Shown: positions 22,454 through 33,701 of the stretch, one piece after another
Numbering within the stretch: the first letter of the stretch is position 1
How the letters are laid out: every line of letters starts with the position of its first letter
NCBI GenBank assembly: GCA_024180945.1
Contig: JAKSGN010000033.1
Coordinates: forward strand, 496,001 to 560,000
Origin: Macrophomina tecta
Taxonomy: Eukaryota; Ascomycota; Dothideomycetes; Botryosphaeriales; Botryosphaeriaceae
Reading direction: 5' to 3'
DNA: 64,000 bases
Translations under genes and position numbers: made by a program
The notes under the pieces: generated by a model
The model's input: only the letters and a program-made list of their open reading frames with translations
Told to the model about the DNA's origin: nothing
Database searches by the model: none

Positions 22454-24298
22454 GTTGTTGTCAATCCCATGACCTCTGAGGAGATGTAGCTGCAAGGCAC
22501 GGCCGATACGAGGGGTATTGTGCCTGGCTGGCTGGTCAATGGTACGGTAGTACGTCAATACCTTGGTTGGAGCGCGAAAGAGGATAGCAACCTCACACCC
22601 ACAAGGCCTACACGGCAGCTCGTATCCGGCTACTACCTGCAGCCTCCCCGCCTGCTCCAAGACAGATAGCCGTCGATCATTGACGCTAGTATGGCCCCAC
22701 AAGCCACAGTTCCAGAATATGCGGGGAAACAACACGGACAGAGATTGGGAGCGACCATCGACTCTAGGGGGCAGACATGGCGTTTTTGGCATCACAATTA
22801 CATGCCGTGAACCATCAGAAAATGTCGAGGGAGCGTAGAGTCCGTGGTTTCCCATGTCGCCGGGTGCCAACGGCACGCAGCTCGTCAATCTGATTGAGTG
22901 CGCAGCGAAGTAGGATTCTTGCTCGTTTGAGACTAGCAGTGATCCGGACGGACTGGAGGTAAGGGCAACATTCAAATAAACTCAAGCCGCAGGGCGGCCA
23001 GAGTTGATGAAGAGTCTGGGCTGGAGGAGAAGGTGCAAAAGCGGGGATGCAGTGACGTCTTGCATGCTCGGGCCGAGCCTAGCCAAGACCCGTGTACCCA
23101 GAATAGCAATACCCGCATTTTGTGGCCACTGGCTCGACGGCCGTCATATTCTTCTCTCTGCAGGACGTGACATGTGACGGGACGACCCTGTGCGCCAGAA
23201 GTGGCGAAGAGTTGCGAGGTACTGCCCGACCCAGCGCTCCTGTAATCCGCTCTTGTATAGACCGCACCATCCTCGGCCTGGAAGTTATTTCAGGATGATT
23301 CGGTTCGGCTCCATTGCTAGCTTTGCGCATAGAAGTGCAACATCTGCGAAACCGATGTCGCGGTGGGAGGGGTAACACCGACGTGGGCGGCTGCAGGGCA
23401 GAAATTGAGCACGACGCCAGCCACTTCTTTGAGAGCGCACAGAAGAGGTCTTGGGCATTGCGGGGCGTGAAGGTAGGAAGCTCTTGCGCGAGCTGGAGAG
23501 GTCCCGGTGGTCGCACCCGGCTTGTTCCGTTCACTTTGCTGTCTGGATTGACCGGCAAGGACTTCCGCTCGGCCAGCGACAGCTTGATCTGGCCTGCACA
23601 GCAAGATCTGATCCGCATACGACAGGCATCAGTCTCAGCTTACTTCTGCGGGGCAGGTCCTGCGCGTAAGCTGCATGCAAGTGGCATGATACTGCACAGG
23701 ACGCAGGGCAACTCGCCTTCTTTGATCGCACCTCGTCGATGTCCGGTACGTGCACGCCTCTCGAGCCGCTGTCGGGGGATAAAGGGTGCCCATCGGACGG
23801 CCAGGCACTTGACACAGAGCTCCGAACGCGATTGTGTCTAACGGCCAAGCCCTTTGATTCGAGAAGCGTCGGCTTATCAGAAGAAGAGGTGCTCGTTGCT
23901 CCCCAGACAGATGCTCCACTTGCCGATCGGCCGGAGCGCTCCGCCCCTCATCCCAGCAGCGCATGCACGACCGCGCTTCGGCTCATTCTGTCTGAAGGCG
24001 CGTTAGGAAATCGATCAGCCTGTCAACGCATGGTCCCCTCGATCCCTCGCCGCATTCTGCTCCCCTCAGTCACAGGCAGTGCGCGACTGATGCGCTGTTC
24101 CTCCAAAAAGGTGACACGATGTCGGCTGATCTCCCGTTCGCGTGACCGCCGACTTCGAACTGGTCCCATCTGGTTCTACAGCTGCCACAGCGCGGTCTTA
24201 CAAGAGAGCCGCGCCCGCAGTGCAGTCGTCCCTCGAACCGCAGGATTCCGCTTCCCGCTCCGAGTACTGCCTGGCCGCCTTGCCGTGAGCCCGCGACC
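22454..24298. other. Gene-free region, 1.8 kb
   Basis: Several open frames overlap on both strands but none shows a family motif, signal peptide or consistent splice pattern. It probably holds the promoters of the two divergent flanking genes. Confidence 0.35.
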
Positions 24299-24944
24299 AT
24301 GGACGACGATCCCAGCCTGATCGAGCACCCCGTCGCCCGAGTGCTCCTGGCCGTCATACCCGCAGCCCTGGTGTTCCTCTTCTTCCTCTCCGTGCTTGTG
24401 TGGGTGTTTTTCCATTCCCCCTGCGAACCCGTTCCCGCCCGGGCGTCGCGCTCTCGACCTTTTTCCCTTCGCTTACACTTTGCCCGTCTCGCGTTTGGGG
24501 TCTTTAGTGTTCCAGTGGTGCAGTCCGTGGCCGAAGACGGCTATTGTCCGCAGGACGTGATGGGCATGCTCGACGCGTCCGCTCCCTCGATGCCCTACGC
24601 AGCCTGGCTGGAGCTGCAGCTTCAGAAAGCCTCGTCTCTCGCTTACGACAATGCGATATGGTGAGTCTGCCCGGCGCGAGCGGGGGAAGAGCGAGGTGGT
24701 GTGCGGTGGACATGGGCGTGTGGCTGTGCTTGGGTTTCGCTGACCTCCATCGACCGCAAAAAGCGCAATCTGCCTGGATATGGTGGACAGGAAGGACGAG
24801 GTCAGGGATCTGGCGTGCGCGCACGTCTTCCACACGGCCTGCCTGGACAGCTGGGTGTCCCGGGGGCATTATTACTGCCCGCTCTGCCACAGGCTCGTCC
24901 TGCCGCTACTGCACGACCCGCAGGACGCCGCCGATCAAGCCTGA
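24299..24944 (+). CDS. Small membrane-anchored RING-H2 protein, putative ubiquitin ligase
   Basis: Two exons, 24299-24660 and 24764-24944, give 180 residues. Splicing joins AT-ATG with C to form the first zinc ligand: CAICLDMV, then LACAHVFH, TACLDSWV and YYCPLCHR. This is a complete C-x2-C, C-x-H-x2-H-x2-C, C-x2-C RING-H2 finger, so it is likely an E3 ligase. A hydrophobic helix near the N-terminus (RVLLAVIPAALVFLFFLSVLVW, residues about 14-36) would anchor it, with the RING probably cytosolic. The Arg/Pro stretch after residue 40 might be a second, unspliced intron ending at TTTAG near 24510; I left it coding because the frame stays open. Confidence 0.8.
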
Positions 24945-25369
24945 TAAGCCACGTATCGGCCATCCTACCGCCGCTGGGGATTGTTGAGAGATTGGCACAA
25001 TTGAGCCATCTCCGCTGCAGACCTGCTGCAGCTGCATCCCCAACAAACAATACAGACGCCACCCTGCTCGCACGAAATTACCTGAATTATCTTGTGATAA
25101 TTGCTGGGCTTCTCCGCATCGGCACGAGCGGATCGGGAGACATCAAGGGAGCAGCATACATATGCAGGGTGCGGGGTCCGGGCGACGGTCTTATCACCAC
25201 ACCTTTCGTGTTCTTGCGTCACCCTCTATAAATTTCTGGGACGTTCCCCCAGAGCTGTCAGTCTCTCTCTCACCGCCAACGACAACGCACCTTGAACCGC
25301 CCCCCCCTTGGACCCTTGAGCCTCACACCGGCACTTAAACCTTGACTTCCGAACACACCTCCCCCTCGA

Positions 25370-25428
25370 CACACACAACACAGACCCAAACACACACCCA
25401 CACACACCACACACACACACACACACAC
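25370..25428. repeat. (CA)n-rich microsatellite
   Basis: Imperfect CA/ACC repeats in the 5' leader of the next gene, ending about 53 bases before its start codon. Confidence 0.85.
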
Positions 25429-25481
25429 CGTCCACTGAGCTCGCTCGCTCGCCCGCTCAACCATCCCCAACGCCCGCCGCC

Positions 25482-25976
25482 ATGCAAAAAGACGCGACGC
25501 CAGACACCGCACCATCGCACCTGCCCAGCAAACGGCCGCCCTCGCCGGCCCCTCCCGAGAAACAACAGCCGCCGTCCGCGCCGCCGTCCTCCTACGCAGC
25601 TTCAGATACGTACACCGAAGACGAATTCGTCGTCATAGAGTGGGAGGAGGAGCAAGAAGAGGCTGAGCGTGCAATAGACCTCGCCCACTCGGCGGACCTG
25701 TCGGCCTCCGGCGACCTGACCTCATGCGCGTCCACCTCGGACCTCAGCGCCTCCGAACACCTCGCGGCCTCGACCGAGGGGCCGTGGGACGGCCCGCCCT
25801 ACCATCACCACTACTACTACCACCACGACGCCAGCCTCTCCGACCACATGAAGCGCGACTGGTACCGGCTGTGGCTGCGCGACAAGACGGTCGAGCGCCG
25901 CGACCCATGGGGCTTCTCCAGCACCGGCGCCTCGCGGACGGCGAGCCCGGCCAGGGTAGGCGGGGCGACGGCTTGA
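25482..25976 (+). CDS. Hypothetical 164-residue protein
   Basis: Family not recognised. It starts in a good context (GCCGCCATGC) after a pyrimidine-rich, CA-repeat leader typical of fungal 5' UTRs. Residues 1-40 are Pro/Ser-rich and disordered. Residues 44-65 are acidic (TYTEDEFVVIEWEEEQEEAE). A Ser/Ala repeat with ADLSASGDL and SDLSASEHL follows, then a Tyr/His cluster. The C-terminal block LSDHMKRDWYRLWLRDKTVE, then RRDPWGF, looks the most constrained. No signal peptide or membrane helix. Likely cytosolic or nuclear; could be a real fungus-specific gene or, less likely, a chance frame. Confidence 0.6.
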   Translation: MQKDATPDTAPSHLPSKRPPSPAPPEKQQPPSAPPSSYAASDTYTEDEFVVIEWEEEQEEAERAIDLAHSADLSASGDLTSCASTSDLSASEHLAASTEGPWDGPPYHHHYYYHHDASLSDHMKRDWYRLWLRDKTVERRDPWGFSSTGASRTASPARVGGATA

Positions 25977-27154
25977 TAATGATGATGGGGAGGAGGGAAA
26001 TAAATTGCGGGAGAAACGTGACGGTTTGGTTGGACGGGGAGGGAGGTACGAACACGAACATCGATGCAAAATTGTTTTTTTTTTTTTTTTTTTTTCGGTG
26101 CGGGGAGGATGACAACAAAAAGCCGGCATTGAAATTTAGGGGTTCGCGTGGGGAGAGAAGAGTTAATCGTCCGGGCCTTCCCTTCATTTCGTCCCTGTTG
26201 TATCAGTATGCCATGGGCCGAACACCACGAAGCAGGGAGAGGAGCACGTAATTTATGAAGGGGGAGAAAACGAGCGTGCTGATGAATTTGCATGATGAAT
26301 GAATTGGTGCGGTAATTTGTCCAGAAGGGAAGGAAAAAAAAGGGTCTTCTTGACAGGATGGCGTTTCCATAGCAGCGGCTCGTGACTGTGTTGTCGTTGT
26401 GGTGTTTCTCTTTTCGTTTTTTTTTTTTTTTTCCCTTATCTTTCGTTTCGTTCTCTCAATCCCACCAAACAGTCTTTTTGACGCGACCGTGATCCTGGAG
26501 AATGCCCAACACAACGGCGCTGCTGACGTCGAGCTCGTACACGCGCCGCAACGGCTCTGCAATCATCATCCAGGCGACCTTCTGGCCGTCAAACAGCTCG
26601 AGCACGAGCTGCTCCGTGTGCGGCATGGCAACGTGCTGGTGCTGGTGCTGGTGCTGGCGGGCGGCGGCGGCGGGGCGGAGGGGTGTGTGCACTGCGGGTA
26701 CATATACGTGTCAGAAAGCACTGATGATCCTGGGCGACCGGAAAGCTTCTCGATGTATCTTCGGAGCGACTGGCTCGTTGCGCCCAACGCTTGCGGAGAG
26801 GTGCGATGGAGGGTGGGGGTGGGCTTCCGTCTGGATAGCTGCCGGCTGCGGGGTAGAGGGGAGGGACGGCGGACACAGGTCAAGGAGAGCCGCCGGCCTT
26901 ACTGTCGACGCTCAGGCGGGCGGTCGGGTGGAGGGCGTGTCGAGCAGCAGCAGACGACAGGGTTACGGGCGCATGACTGGCCGAGTGCATCTGTTCTGGT
27001 GTTGCTGTGGACGAGAGCTGCGGAAAGCTGCCGCGAGAGATAAGGCATCCCCGACGGCCAGCAGGACCCGATCCGGAAGGTCTACGCGAGCCCTCCGCTT
27101 GCGCTCTGACGTCCCGGGCATCAAGCCCGCCACTCTCGGCCACCTCAGCCGCGT
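25977..27154. other. Intergenic with two poly-T tracts
   Basis: Holds T-runs at about 26074-26096 and 26420-26434 and no gene that I can support. A plus-strand frame from 26502 is continuous with the ALDH gene but has no conserved content before 27213. Confidence 0.4.
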
Positions 27155-27163
27155 ACATAAAAG
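27155..27163 (+). promoter_or_regulatory. TATA-like element of ALDH gene
   Basis: ACATAAAAG about 50 bases upstream of the ALDH start codon. Confidence 0.5.
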
Positions 27164-27212
27164 TGTCCAGCAACGGGCGCCCGGGCGCGAGCAAGCTGAA
27201 CACCAGTCCAAC

Positions 27213-28913
27213 ATGTCAGACCTCTTCACCGACCTCACGGCGCCGAACGGCCTCCAGTACACCCAGCCCCTGGGCCTCTTCATCAACAATGAGTTCGTCC
27301 CGTCCAAATCGGGAAAGAAGATCGCTTCCATAGACCCTGCGTCAGTCACGTTCAGGCCTCAAAGCGCATCATTCGCTGACCAAAACACTGCCAGGACCGA
27401 GAATGAAATCACCTCCGTCTACGCCGGCGGCGAGGCGGACGTCAACGCCGCCGTCAGCGCCGTCAGTACCCCCCCAATCTCTAGTCCGTTGTGTGGAAGG
27501 CCGAAGGGGAGAGAAAAACCACTCACATCCACACCCGACCTGCAGGCCCGCGCCGCGCTCCGGTCCCCCGCCTGGAAGCACATGGACCCGACGGACCGGG
27601 GCAACCTGATGCTCAGGCTCGCCGCGCTCATCGAGGAAAAGCGGCACCTCTTCGCGACCATCGACACGTGGGACAACGGCAAGCCCTACAGCGTGACGTA
27701 CGCGGAAGACGTGCCCGAAGCCTTCAACACCATCCGCTACTACGCCGGCTGGAGCGACAAGGTGGCCGGGCAGACGGTCGCGACCGGCGCCGCCAAGTTC
27801 GCGTACACGCTGCGGCAGCCCGTCGGCGTGGTCGCGCAGGTCATCCCGTGGAACTACCCGCTCAGCATGGCCGCGTGGAAGCTCGGCCCCGCGCTGGCCT
27901 GCGGCTGCGCCGTCGTGCTCAAGCCCGCCGAGCAGACGCCGCTGTCCGCCCTCGTGCTGGCCGAGTGCGTGCGCGCCGCCGGCTTCCCGCCCGGCGTCGT
28001 CAACGTCGTCAACGGCCGCGGCCCCGACGCCGGCGCCGCCCTGGTCGCCCACCCGGACGTCGACAAGGTCGCCTTCACCGGCTCGACCGCGACCGCGCGC
28101 GGCATCATGCAGGCCGCCGCGCGCTCGCTGAAGAGCGTCACGCTCGAGACGGGCGGCAAGAGCCCCGCGCTCGTCTTTGCCGATGCCGATCTGGTGCAGG
28201 CGGCCCGCTGGACGCACGTCGGCATCATGGCCAACCAGGGGCAGGTGTGCAGCGCGACGAGCCGCATCTTCGTGCACGAGGACGTGTACGACGCCTTCGT
28301 CGCCGAGTTCAGGAAGACGGTGCAGGCGGTGAGCGTGGTCGGCGATCCGTTTGACGAGCGGACGTTCCAGGGCCCGCAGGTCTCCAAGCAGCAGTACGAG
28401 AGGGTGCTGAAGTACGTCGAGGTGGGCAAGAGGGAGGGCGCCACGCTGGTCGCTGGCGGCGAGCCGCTGACGCAGGCCACCCCCGGCGGGAAGGGCTACT
28501 TCGTCGCGCCCACCATTTTCACCGACGTGACGGAGCAGATGGCCATCTATCAGGAGGAGGTCTTTGGCCCGTTTGTGGTGATTGGCAAGTTCAAGACCGA
28601 GGACGAAGCGCTGAGGCTAGCCAATAACACTTCATACGGCCTCGGATCGGCCGTCTTCACCAAGGACCTGGAGAGGGCTACCAGGGTGGCCAGAGAGATC
28701 GAGAGTGGTACTGTGTGGGTGAACAGCAGCAATGACTGCGATTACAGGTACGCTTGCGTCCATCCTCGGACGCATTTGACCGCTAACCGCGCGACCAGAA
28801 TGCCGTTTGGCGGGGTGAAGCAGAGTGGCGTTGGCCGGGAACTTGGAGAGGCCGGACTGGAAGCCTACACTCAAGTGAAAGCTGTGCACATCAATATGGG
28901 GAGTCGGCTATGA
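27213..28913 (+). CDS. Aldehyde dehydrogenase (NAD(P)+-dependent)
   Basis: Oxidises aldehydes to carboxylic acids. Exons 27213-27340, 27395-27461, 27546-28747 and 28799-28913 give 503 residues, the normal family length. Signature residues are all present: Asn in IPWNYPLSMA, the cofactor-site FTGSTATAR, general-base Glu in LETGGKSPAL, and nucleophile Cys in NQGQVCSATSR. Later come EEVFGPFVV and the C-terminal FGGVKQSGVGRELG. No targeting peptide is visible, so probably cytosolic. Splicing restores the family pattern DPA-TENEITSVY and VSA-ARAALRSPAW. All three introns (54, 84 and 51 nt) are multiples of three without stops, so unspliced RNA also reads through. A TATA-like box lies about 50 bases upstream. 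Substrate cannot be told from sequence; fungal relatives include acetaldehyde and general ALDHs. Confidence 0.95.
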   Translation: MSDLFTDLTAPNGLQYTQPLGLFINNEFVPSKSGKKIASIDPASVTFRPQSASFADQNTARTENEITSVYAGGEADVNAAVSAVSTPPISSPLCGRPKGREKPLTSTPDLQARAALRSPAWKHMDPTDRGNLMLRLAALIEEKRHLFATIDTWDNGKPYSVTYAEDVPEAFNTIRYYAGWSDKVAGQTVATGAAKFAYTLRQPVGVVAQVIPWNYPLSMAAWKLGPALACGCAVVLKPAEQTPLSALVLAECVRAAGFPPGVVNVVNGRGPDAGAALVAHPDVDKVAFTGSTATARGIMQAAARSLKSVTLETGGKSPALVFADADLVQAARWTHVGIMANQGQVCSATSRIFVHEDVYDAFVAEFRKTVQAVSVVGDPFDERTFQGPQVSKQQYERVLKYVEVGKREGATLVAGGEPLTQATPGGKGYFVAPTIFTDVTEQMAIYQEEVFGPFVVIGKFKTEDEALRLANNTSYGLGSAVFTKDLERATRVAREIESGTVWVNSSNDCDYRYACVHPRTHLTANRATRMPFGGVKQSGVGRELGEAGLEAYTQVKAVHINMGSRL

Positions 28914-31900
28914 TGTGCTTCGACGAGGCGTAGGCCTAACTCTTTGGTTGGCCTTTTTGGCTGCACTGCATGTTGGGTGGGCCGTGGGGTGCCAAAATTA
29001 GAACTTCTCTGTTGGCGAGGTAGTCCACGAGCTGACAATTACGTGCGTTCCTTCTTTCCGACCCGTTCAATGTTGGTCGCTACTCATCGGGTCAATCCGA
29101 CCAATCAGCACAGCAGTAGAGCCTTCATTCACCAAGGCACCCCAGCTGCTGTCTTCTGATTCATGCCAGCTTGGCTATATCCGAATGGTGGCCCAGACAA
29201 GTTTACGTGAACATTTTCTTGCTCACGCATCATGCCGAATGTCCGATGTGCCTGCAACTGTGATAGTCATAACTTCGATCGCCAAAATAGAAAAGTTAGC
29301 GGTTGTGATGAAAGCTTAGTTTCACCACCCTGGTACGATCTGAAAGCTTACCCGCCCGTACCGATCATTGTCCGATCCAACCACCGCCGAATGCGAGTCA
29401 TCCCGCTTGTGATCACACCTTGCCGAGTCGTTATTGCGCACGCGCCGAGGGCAGAATTGTTGGATCATTTCCAGAACTCTGCAGAGCCAGCTTGTCTGCT
29501 GTTGGCCAGCCCATAGCGAGAACCTCAGTTGGGGCCTCGCGGACTTCAAGCTGTTTATTTTAGTTCATCGATCCTATGAAGAATCCTCTCCGAGGACAGG
29601 AGAAAGGCCGCGCAAAGGACGCTGCGAAGAGCTCCAAAACACTTGCCTGGGTTTAACCTTATGACGCTCTAATTCCCAGGCATGCGTCTGTCTGCTGTAT
29701 GAAATTCCCGGATATTCCCGTCCTCAAATGAAGCTGCTCCTGGTGCGGTTCGAATATGATAGCACTCTCAAGATTCTGTCGCCAGGTCTGAATATAGAAT
29801 GACATGTAGCAAGATGCCCAATGGCAAAGTGTCAGGAAACCTGACCTGACCAAATGCCTCATACATGCTTTGGTTCTACTCGCAACTGGCAAAGATTCCA
29901 GAATATCAGCCCCATTCGCTTAACATCAAGTCACACACTCGTTGAGTGGAGAGAGAGAAACATCCGTTGGCAATGAACCAGCGCCAAGCAGTGGAGCGTC
30001 GGGCTCCTATGTCAGTATTACACCAAACTGATCCTAACATTTTTTTTTATTTTTTGAGTATCATATTAACTCATCCCAACTGTTGCGAGTTACTTGGGCG
30101 AAAGTGACGGCTGGGATTTGTATTGCCCCACTTCAAGGCTTCTTCAACCTTGATGCATCATCGGGCCTATCCTCTCCCAATGCTGGTGGCAGTGTGGAAT
30201 TACCCGTATCCGGAAATGAAGGCTCGAATTTGTCGAACAGGGTATCGTGCGGCCCGCACCCATAGTCGGCGTGCCCTATTTGACATCATCACGAAGTGTC
30301 CTCCAAAGCTTCACTGAAACACCAAGAAGCCAGAAGGGTGATAATACGGAGCATGATGACCTGGAATTCCTTCGGCCAAGGACTCTGAAAATCGTCCTTC
30401 CGAGTGAAGCGACGTGGTGAATCTCGTCAGTGATGCTGACGTTGAGGACGGCGGCAGCAATTACGCCATATTGGGCTTTGATGGCTTCACGGCAAGGTCA
30501 ATATTTGCCCCACTGATGACCGGGTCTGAGATGAGTTAAACGTAAGAAATTTGCGGTCTACAAAGGCCTTGGCTGCAGAGAAATCCGAGGGCTCCGCTGA
30601 CTGTGAGGGATTGGTAGCTCGAGAGAAGAAATGTCCTCATAAGGTTGTAAGATGAGCAGGGCAGTAGCATGAAAGGCTATTTCCAAGGTTTCTTGAGTGG
30701 ACAATCCAACCCCTCGTGCATTTTTCCAGCGTCAGGTGCTCGCGGTCTGGACTACTGCATATTTTTTTTTTTCCCAAGGCCGATACTTTCAACGTCTCCC
30801 TTGTGCATGCAGCGGACCGGATTCCAGATATGTTTGCCAACCTGAAAAGCTGAACGCGAAGTGGGATCCACCTTTTCTGTTGTTCAAGGTTCGGTCAGAA
30901 AGCGGTGCGCTGGCAGCTGTCCGCTTGACACCTAGATCTCTCACTACGACAGTCCTTCTCTGCTCCCAGGAGCTTGTCTGTCGAGAAAAGATTGGTAACA
31001 GGCCATACTTGTGCTTTCGTATGGAGAAGCGCAAGACATGCACCACCACGTCAACGTCCTGAGGCTCGTTTTGTTTACCAGTTATGCCGCTAGCGTGTTT
31101 CGAGTCTACCGAATCTCTGGAAAAGTCGGAAGGCCGAGCGCTGGGATAACCTCACGAAGGATCCTTGACTGCTCTCAGCCTTAGAAACGTTCAGAATCCG
31201 AGGTGTGCCTCTCCCGACCATCCCGCAGACGAGAGTCTTGCGGGACTGAGGCGTTATGATATATTATGATTTCCGCAGAAGCCTTTCGCAGCGTCTTCAC
31301 CATACGTGTATCGCCCAGCCGTAGGGCTGCAGAATATTTTCTCAGCGGAGTCTCCGGAAGCCATCGAAAAGTCGGTGAAAACTACTGGTTACATCTGCTA
31401 TTTGGACCAGCCTGGGATCGCGAGTGTGGATCCGCTTCACCACGTTACAAAGCCAAGTACTTGGATGAACGCCACGGACAGAGCAAATCATGCTCTTCTC
31501 TGTAGGCGTTGCAGTGTGACATGCCATGCTCCGCTGTATCCTCTGCTAGTGACTGTATAATCTCTTCGAATTCGACGATGGAAAACTTTTCTTCTCTCAG
31601 CCTTACAGCCTTACTCGAAGCCGTCTTGTTTCTATTGGTCAAGAAATGCCTACCTTGTTTTCCATGTCATTTCTGGTGCTATAGGGTTGCCCCCCCTCCC
31701 ATCACGTAGATACTTTTATGACCTGCGACGCAGCTACAAAAATAGTATGATTCCAAGTTTTGCGCAAGGTTCAAAAGTATGTGGGATTCAGCAAGACGTC
31801 GTGGCGAATACTCCAACAGAATGGCTCACGTGCCGCGAAGGGCCTCACACTTTCGATACACTTCAACAGATGCATTGCTGATTACGCCATCCGATCCCTC

Positions 31901-32731
31901 CTGGCTTAGAACCGTCCTTGTTGATCTTCAGAGTGTGGATGAAGGGAAGGTTATTTTTAGCGGCGTCATGTCGAGCTGACTGGTCGAAAAAAGGCCGCCT
32001 CCTGCAGCTTGCGACCAAGAAAACCAAACTCCACCACGCATCGAAGTCTCTTGCGGCTGTAAAGTGGAGGGTATGCTGTCACAGCAGCTATTCTTGGCAT
32101 GCGGGACTGCGCAGCGCTGTGCCATACTTTGCGGGTTCCTCTTGAACCCTCTCGGCAACACTTGCGGAAGACAGCCGGGCTGGCCTCCTCAGATCTGCGT
32201 GCAAATTAAAGTGGCGGGATGATCCCATCCTAAATTACTGCTTCAAGCTAGACGCGGCCGTCAAGAAACAGCCGGCCGAGGGCACACCCCGAATCGTACT
32301 CCGGGCTGTCTGACGTTGATTCGCAGTTGCCATTTCCGTACCCGCCCCCCGTGTGCGGATGCACCAATTGAGACAGCTGAAGACAGGGCTTGTTGCCCCG
32401 CAGCTGCCATCCGAGCAACGAGCGGCAAGTCGTTGCCAAGAGCGCGCAAAAGGTAAACACTTCCATGCAATATATGAAACATCTTGGCCGGAGGTTCACG
32501 GGAGTCAAATGCCAACCTTCGACCCGTCGAAGTAAGCAAAACTCGTCGGCCACTGTGGAACTTGCCCTGCATCAAATGGTTTGTGTACTGCCACTGCAGG
32601 TACCGTCCGCTCCGCTGATGCCTATTCTCCACCAGGAAATTGCGCTTTCCGGGGGTTGGCGTCCAGTCTTTCAACGTTCGATATGCGCTTTGAGCCTCGA
32701 AGGCGGAGAGGACACTGGCGCCTGGGAAATA
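28914..32731. other. 3.8-kb gene-poor region
   Basis: No open frame on either strand above about 120 codons until 32.26 kb, and none with recognisable motifs. Composition is more AT-rich and mixed than in gene regions, with T-runs near 30040 and 30766. It could contain old transposon sequence too decayed to identify, or non-coding RNA. Confidence 0.4.
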
Positions 32732-32737
32732 TATAAA
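32732..32737 (+). promoter_or_regulatory. TATA box of secreted-protein gene
   Basis: Canonical TATAAA about 107 bases upstream of the start codon at 32844, followed by a CAAT/pyrimidine-rich leader. Confidence 0.7.
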
Positions 32738-32843
32738 GGAGAGTAGATTCCCAATTCCATATATCATCACCAGCTCAATCTTGACTTTCAAACCACTCTT
32801 TCGCAAAGCCATCTCCACCAATCTTCACCATCCATCTATCATT

Positions 32844-33701
32844 ATGCGGTCTTCTCTCCCCGTCATTGCCCTCCTCGTTGCAGCGGCTGCAGCTGCACCT
32901 GCTCCTCAGCCCCAAGCACCGGGATTGATAAACAACCCTCAATTCAATACCTTCAATAATGATCCGCTTCTCTCACAGTTTAGCGGCGATCCCCAGTTGT
33001 CGAATACTTTGCAAAACCTTTTTAGAAACTATCCGAATCTCAGGGTGCAACTCCAAAACAACCCGGCTGCGCTGAATCAGCTTTTCTATAATCAGAACCT
33101 CCGGAATACGCTGGTTAATGACCCTAACATGCTCAATTCCTACAACACCCTGGTTCAAGCTCTTGGTTTGGACAGCCAGCCATATACCGGCAACGGCAGA
33201 CCGAGTGTCAACCAGTATGTCAATTTTGGAAACCCAAACGACCCGGTCTGGCCTCCAACTCGCCGCCAGAAGCGGTCTGCCGAGCCCGAACCAGCCGATG
33301 GCGCCGCTCCGGACTCCAAAGACGTCGACAACTACGGCTATATCCCGCCCTACAACGGCTTGCAGCCCTACGGCGGCTCCCCGCCCTACGGTGGCAACTA
33401 TCCGTTCAATCTCAACTGGCAGCGCGTGGCGTCGGACAACGACGCCGACGGCAACGAGCAGGGCCGCGGCGACCTGCTCAATGTGCTGCGCCAGATCAAC
33501 CCCCAGGCTTGGGGCAGCGCCAACGACGAGCAGCTCAAGCAGGCGCTGCGCAACCTCGGCCCGAACTGGCAGTGGCGCGTCCAGAGCGACCCCTACGGCT
33601 TCCTCAACCAGCTGGCCTACACCTGGCCGCCACAGGTCAACTGGAAGCGCGAGGCCGATCCGGCTCCCGAGGCCGCGCCCGTCGAAGAGGCCGCCGAGTA
33701 A
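32844..33701 (+). CDS. Secreted protein with Kex2-type sites, function unknown
   Basis: 285 residues without intron. The signal peptide is MRSSLPVIALLVAAAAAAPA. Residues about 30-115 are Asn/Leu/Phe-rich with a repeating N-x-P/D-P rhythm (NNPQFNTF, NNDPLLSQF, GDPQLSNTL, NNPAALNQLF, NDPNMLNSY) suggesting short amphipathic helices. Two dibasic sites follow: RRQKR before SAEPEPADGAAPDS, and WKR before EADPAPEAAPVEEAAE. Both expose X-A/X-P dipeptide runs like those trimmed in fungal pheromone precursors. Between them is a Tyr/Gly/Pro segment (DNYGYIPPYNGLQPYGG) and a Trp/Gln-rich helical block. I do not recognise a family. A strong TATA box argues for a regulated, well expressed gene. Possible roles are a wall protein, an effector or a processed peptide precursor; none is shown. 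Confidence 0.75.
   Translation: MRSSLPVIALLVAAAAAAPAPQPQAPGLINNPQFNTFNNDPLLSQFSGDPQLSNTLQNLFRNYPNLRVQLQNNPAALNQLFYNQNLRNTLVNDPNMLNSYNTLVQALGLDSQPYTGNGRPSVNQYVNFGNPNDPVWPPTRRQKRSAEPEPADGAAPDSKDVDNYGYIPPYNGLQPYGGSPPYGGNYPFNLNWQRVASDNDADGNEQGRGDLLNVLRQINPQAWGSANDEQLKQALRNLGPNWQWRVQSDPYGFLNQLAYTWPPQVNWKREADPAPEAAPVEEAAE

Noticed and set aside
25342..25638. 98-codon frame rich in Thr/His
   Set aside because: Direct translation of the CA microsatellite and leader.
27369..28277. 302-codon minus-strand frame
   Set aside because: Shadow of the aldehyde dehydrogenase, which has all catalytic residues on the plus strand.
29733..29745. GGTTCGAAT, tRNA B-box-like
   Set aside because: No matching A-box or foldable cloverleaf around it and the trailing CC is missing; no tRNA gene can be supported in the window.
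32261..32821. 186-codon minus-strand frame upstream of the secreted-protein gene
   Set aside because: Overlaps the TATA box and leader of a well supported plus-strand gene, and has no recognisable family features.
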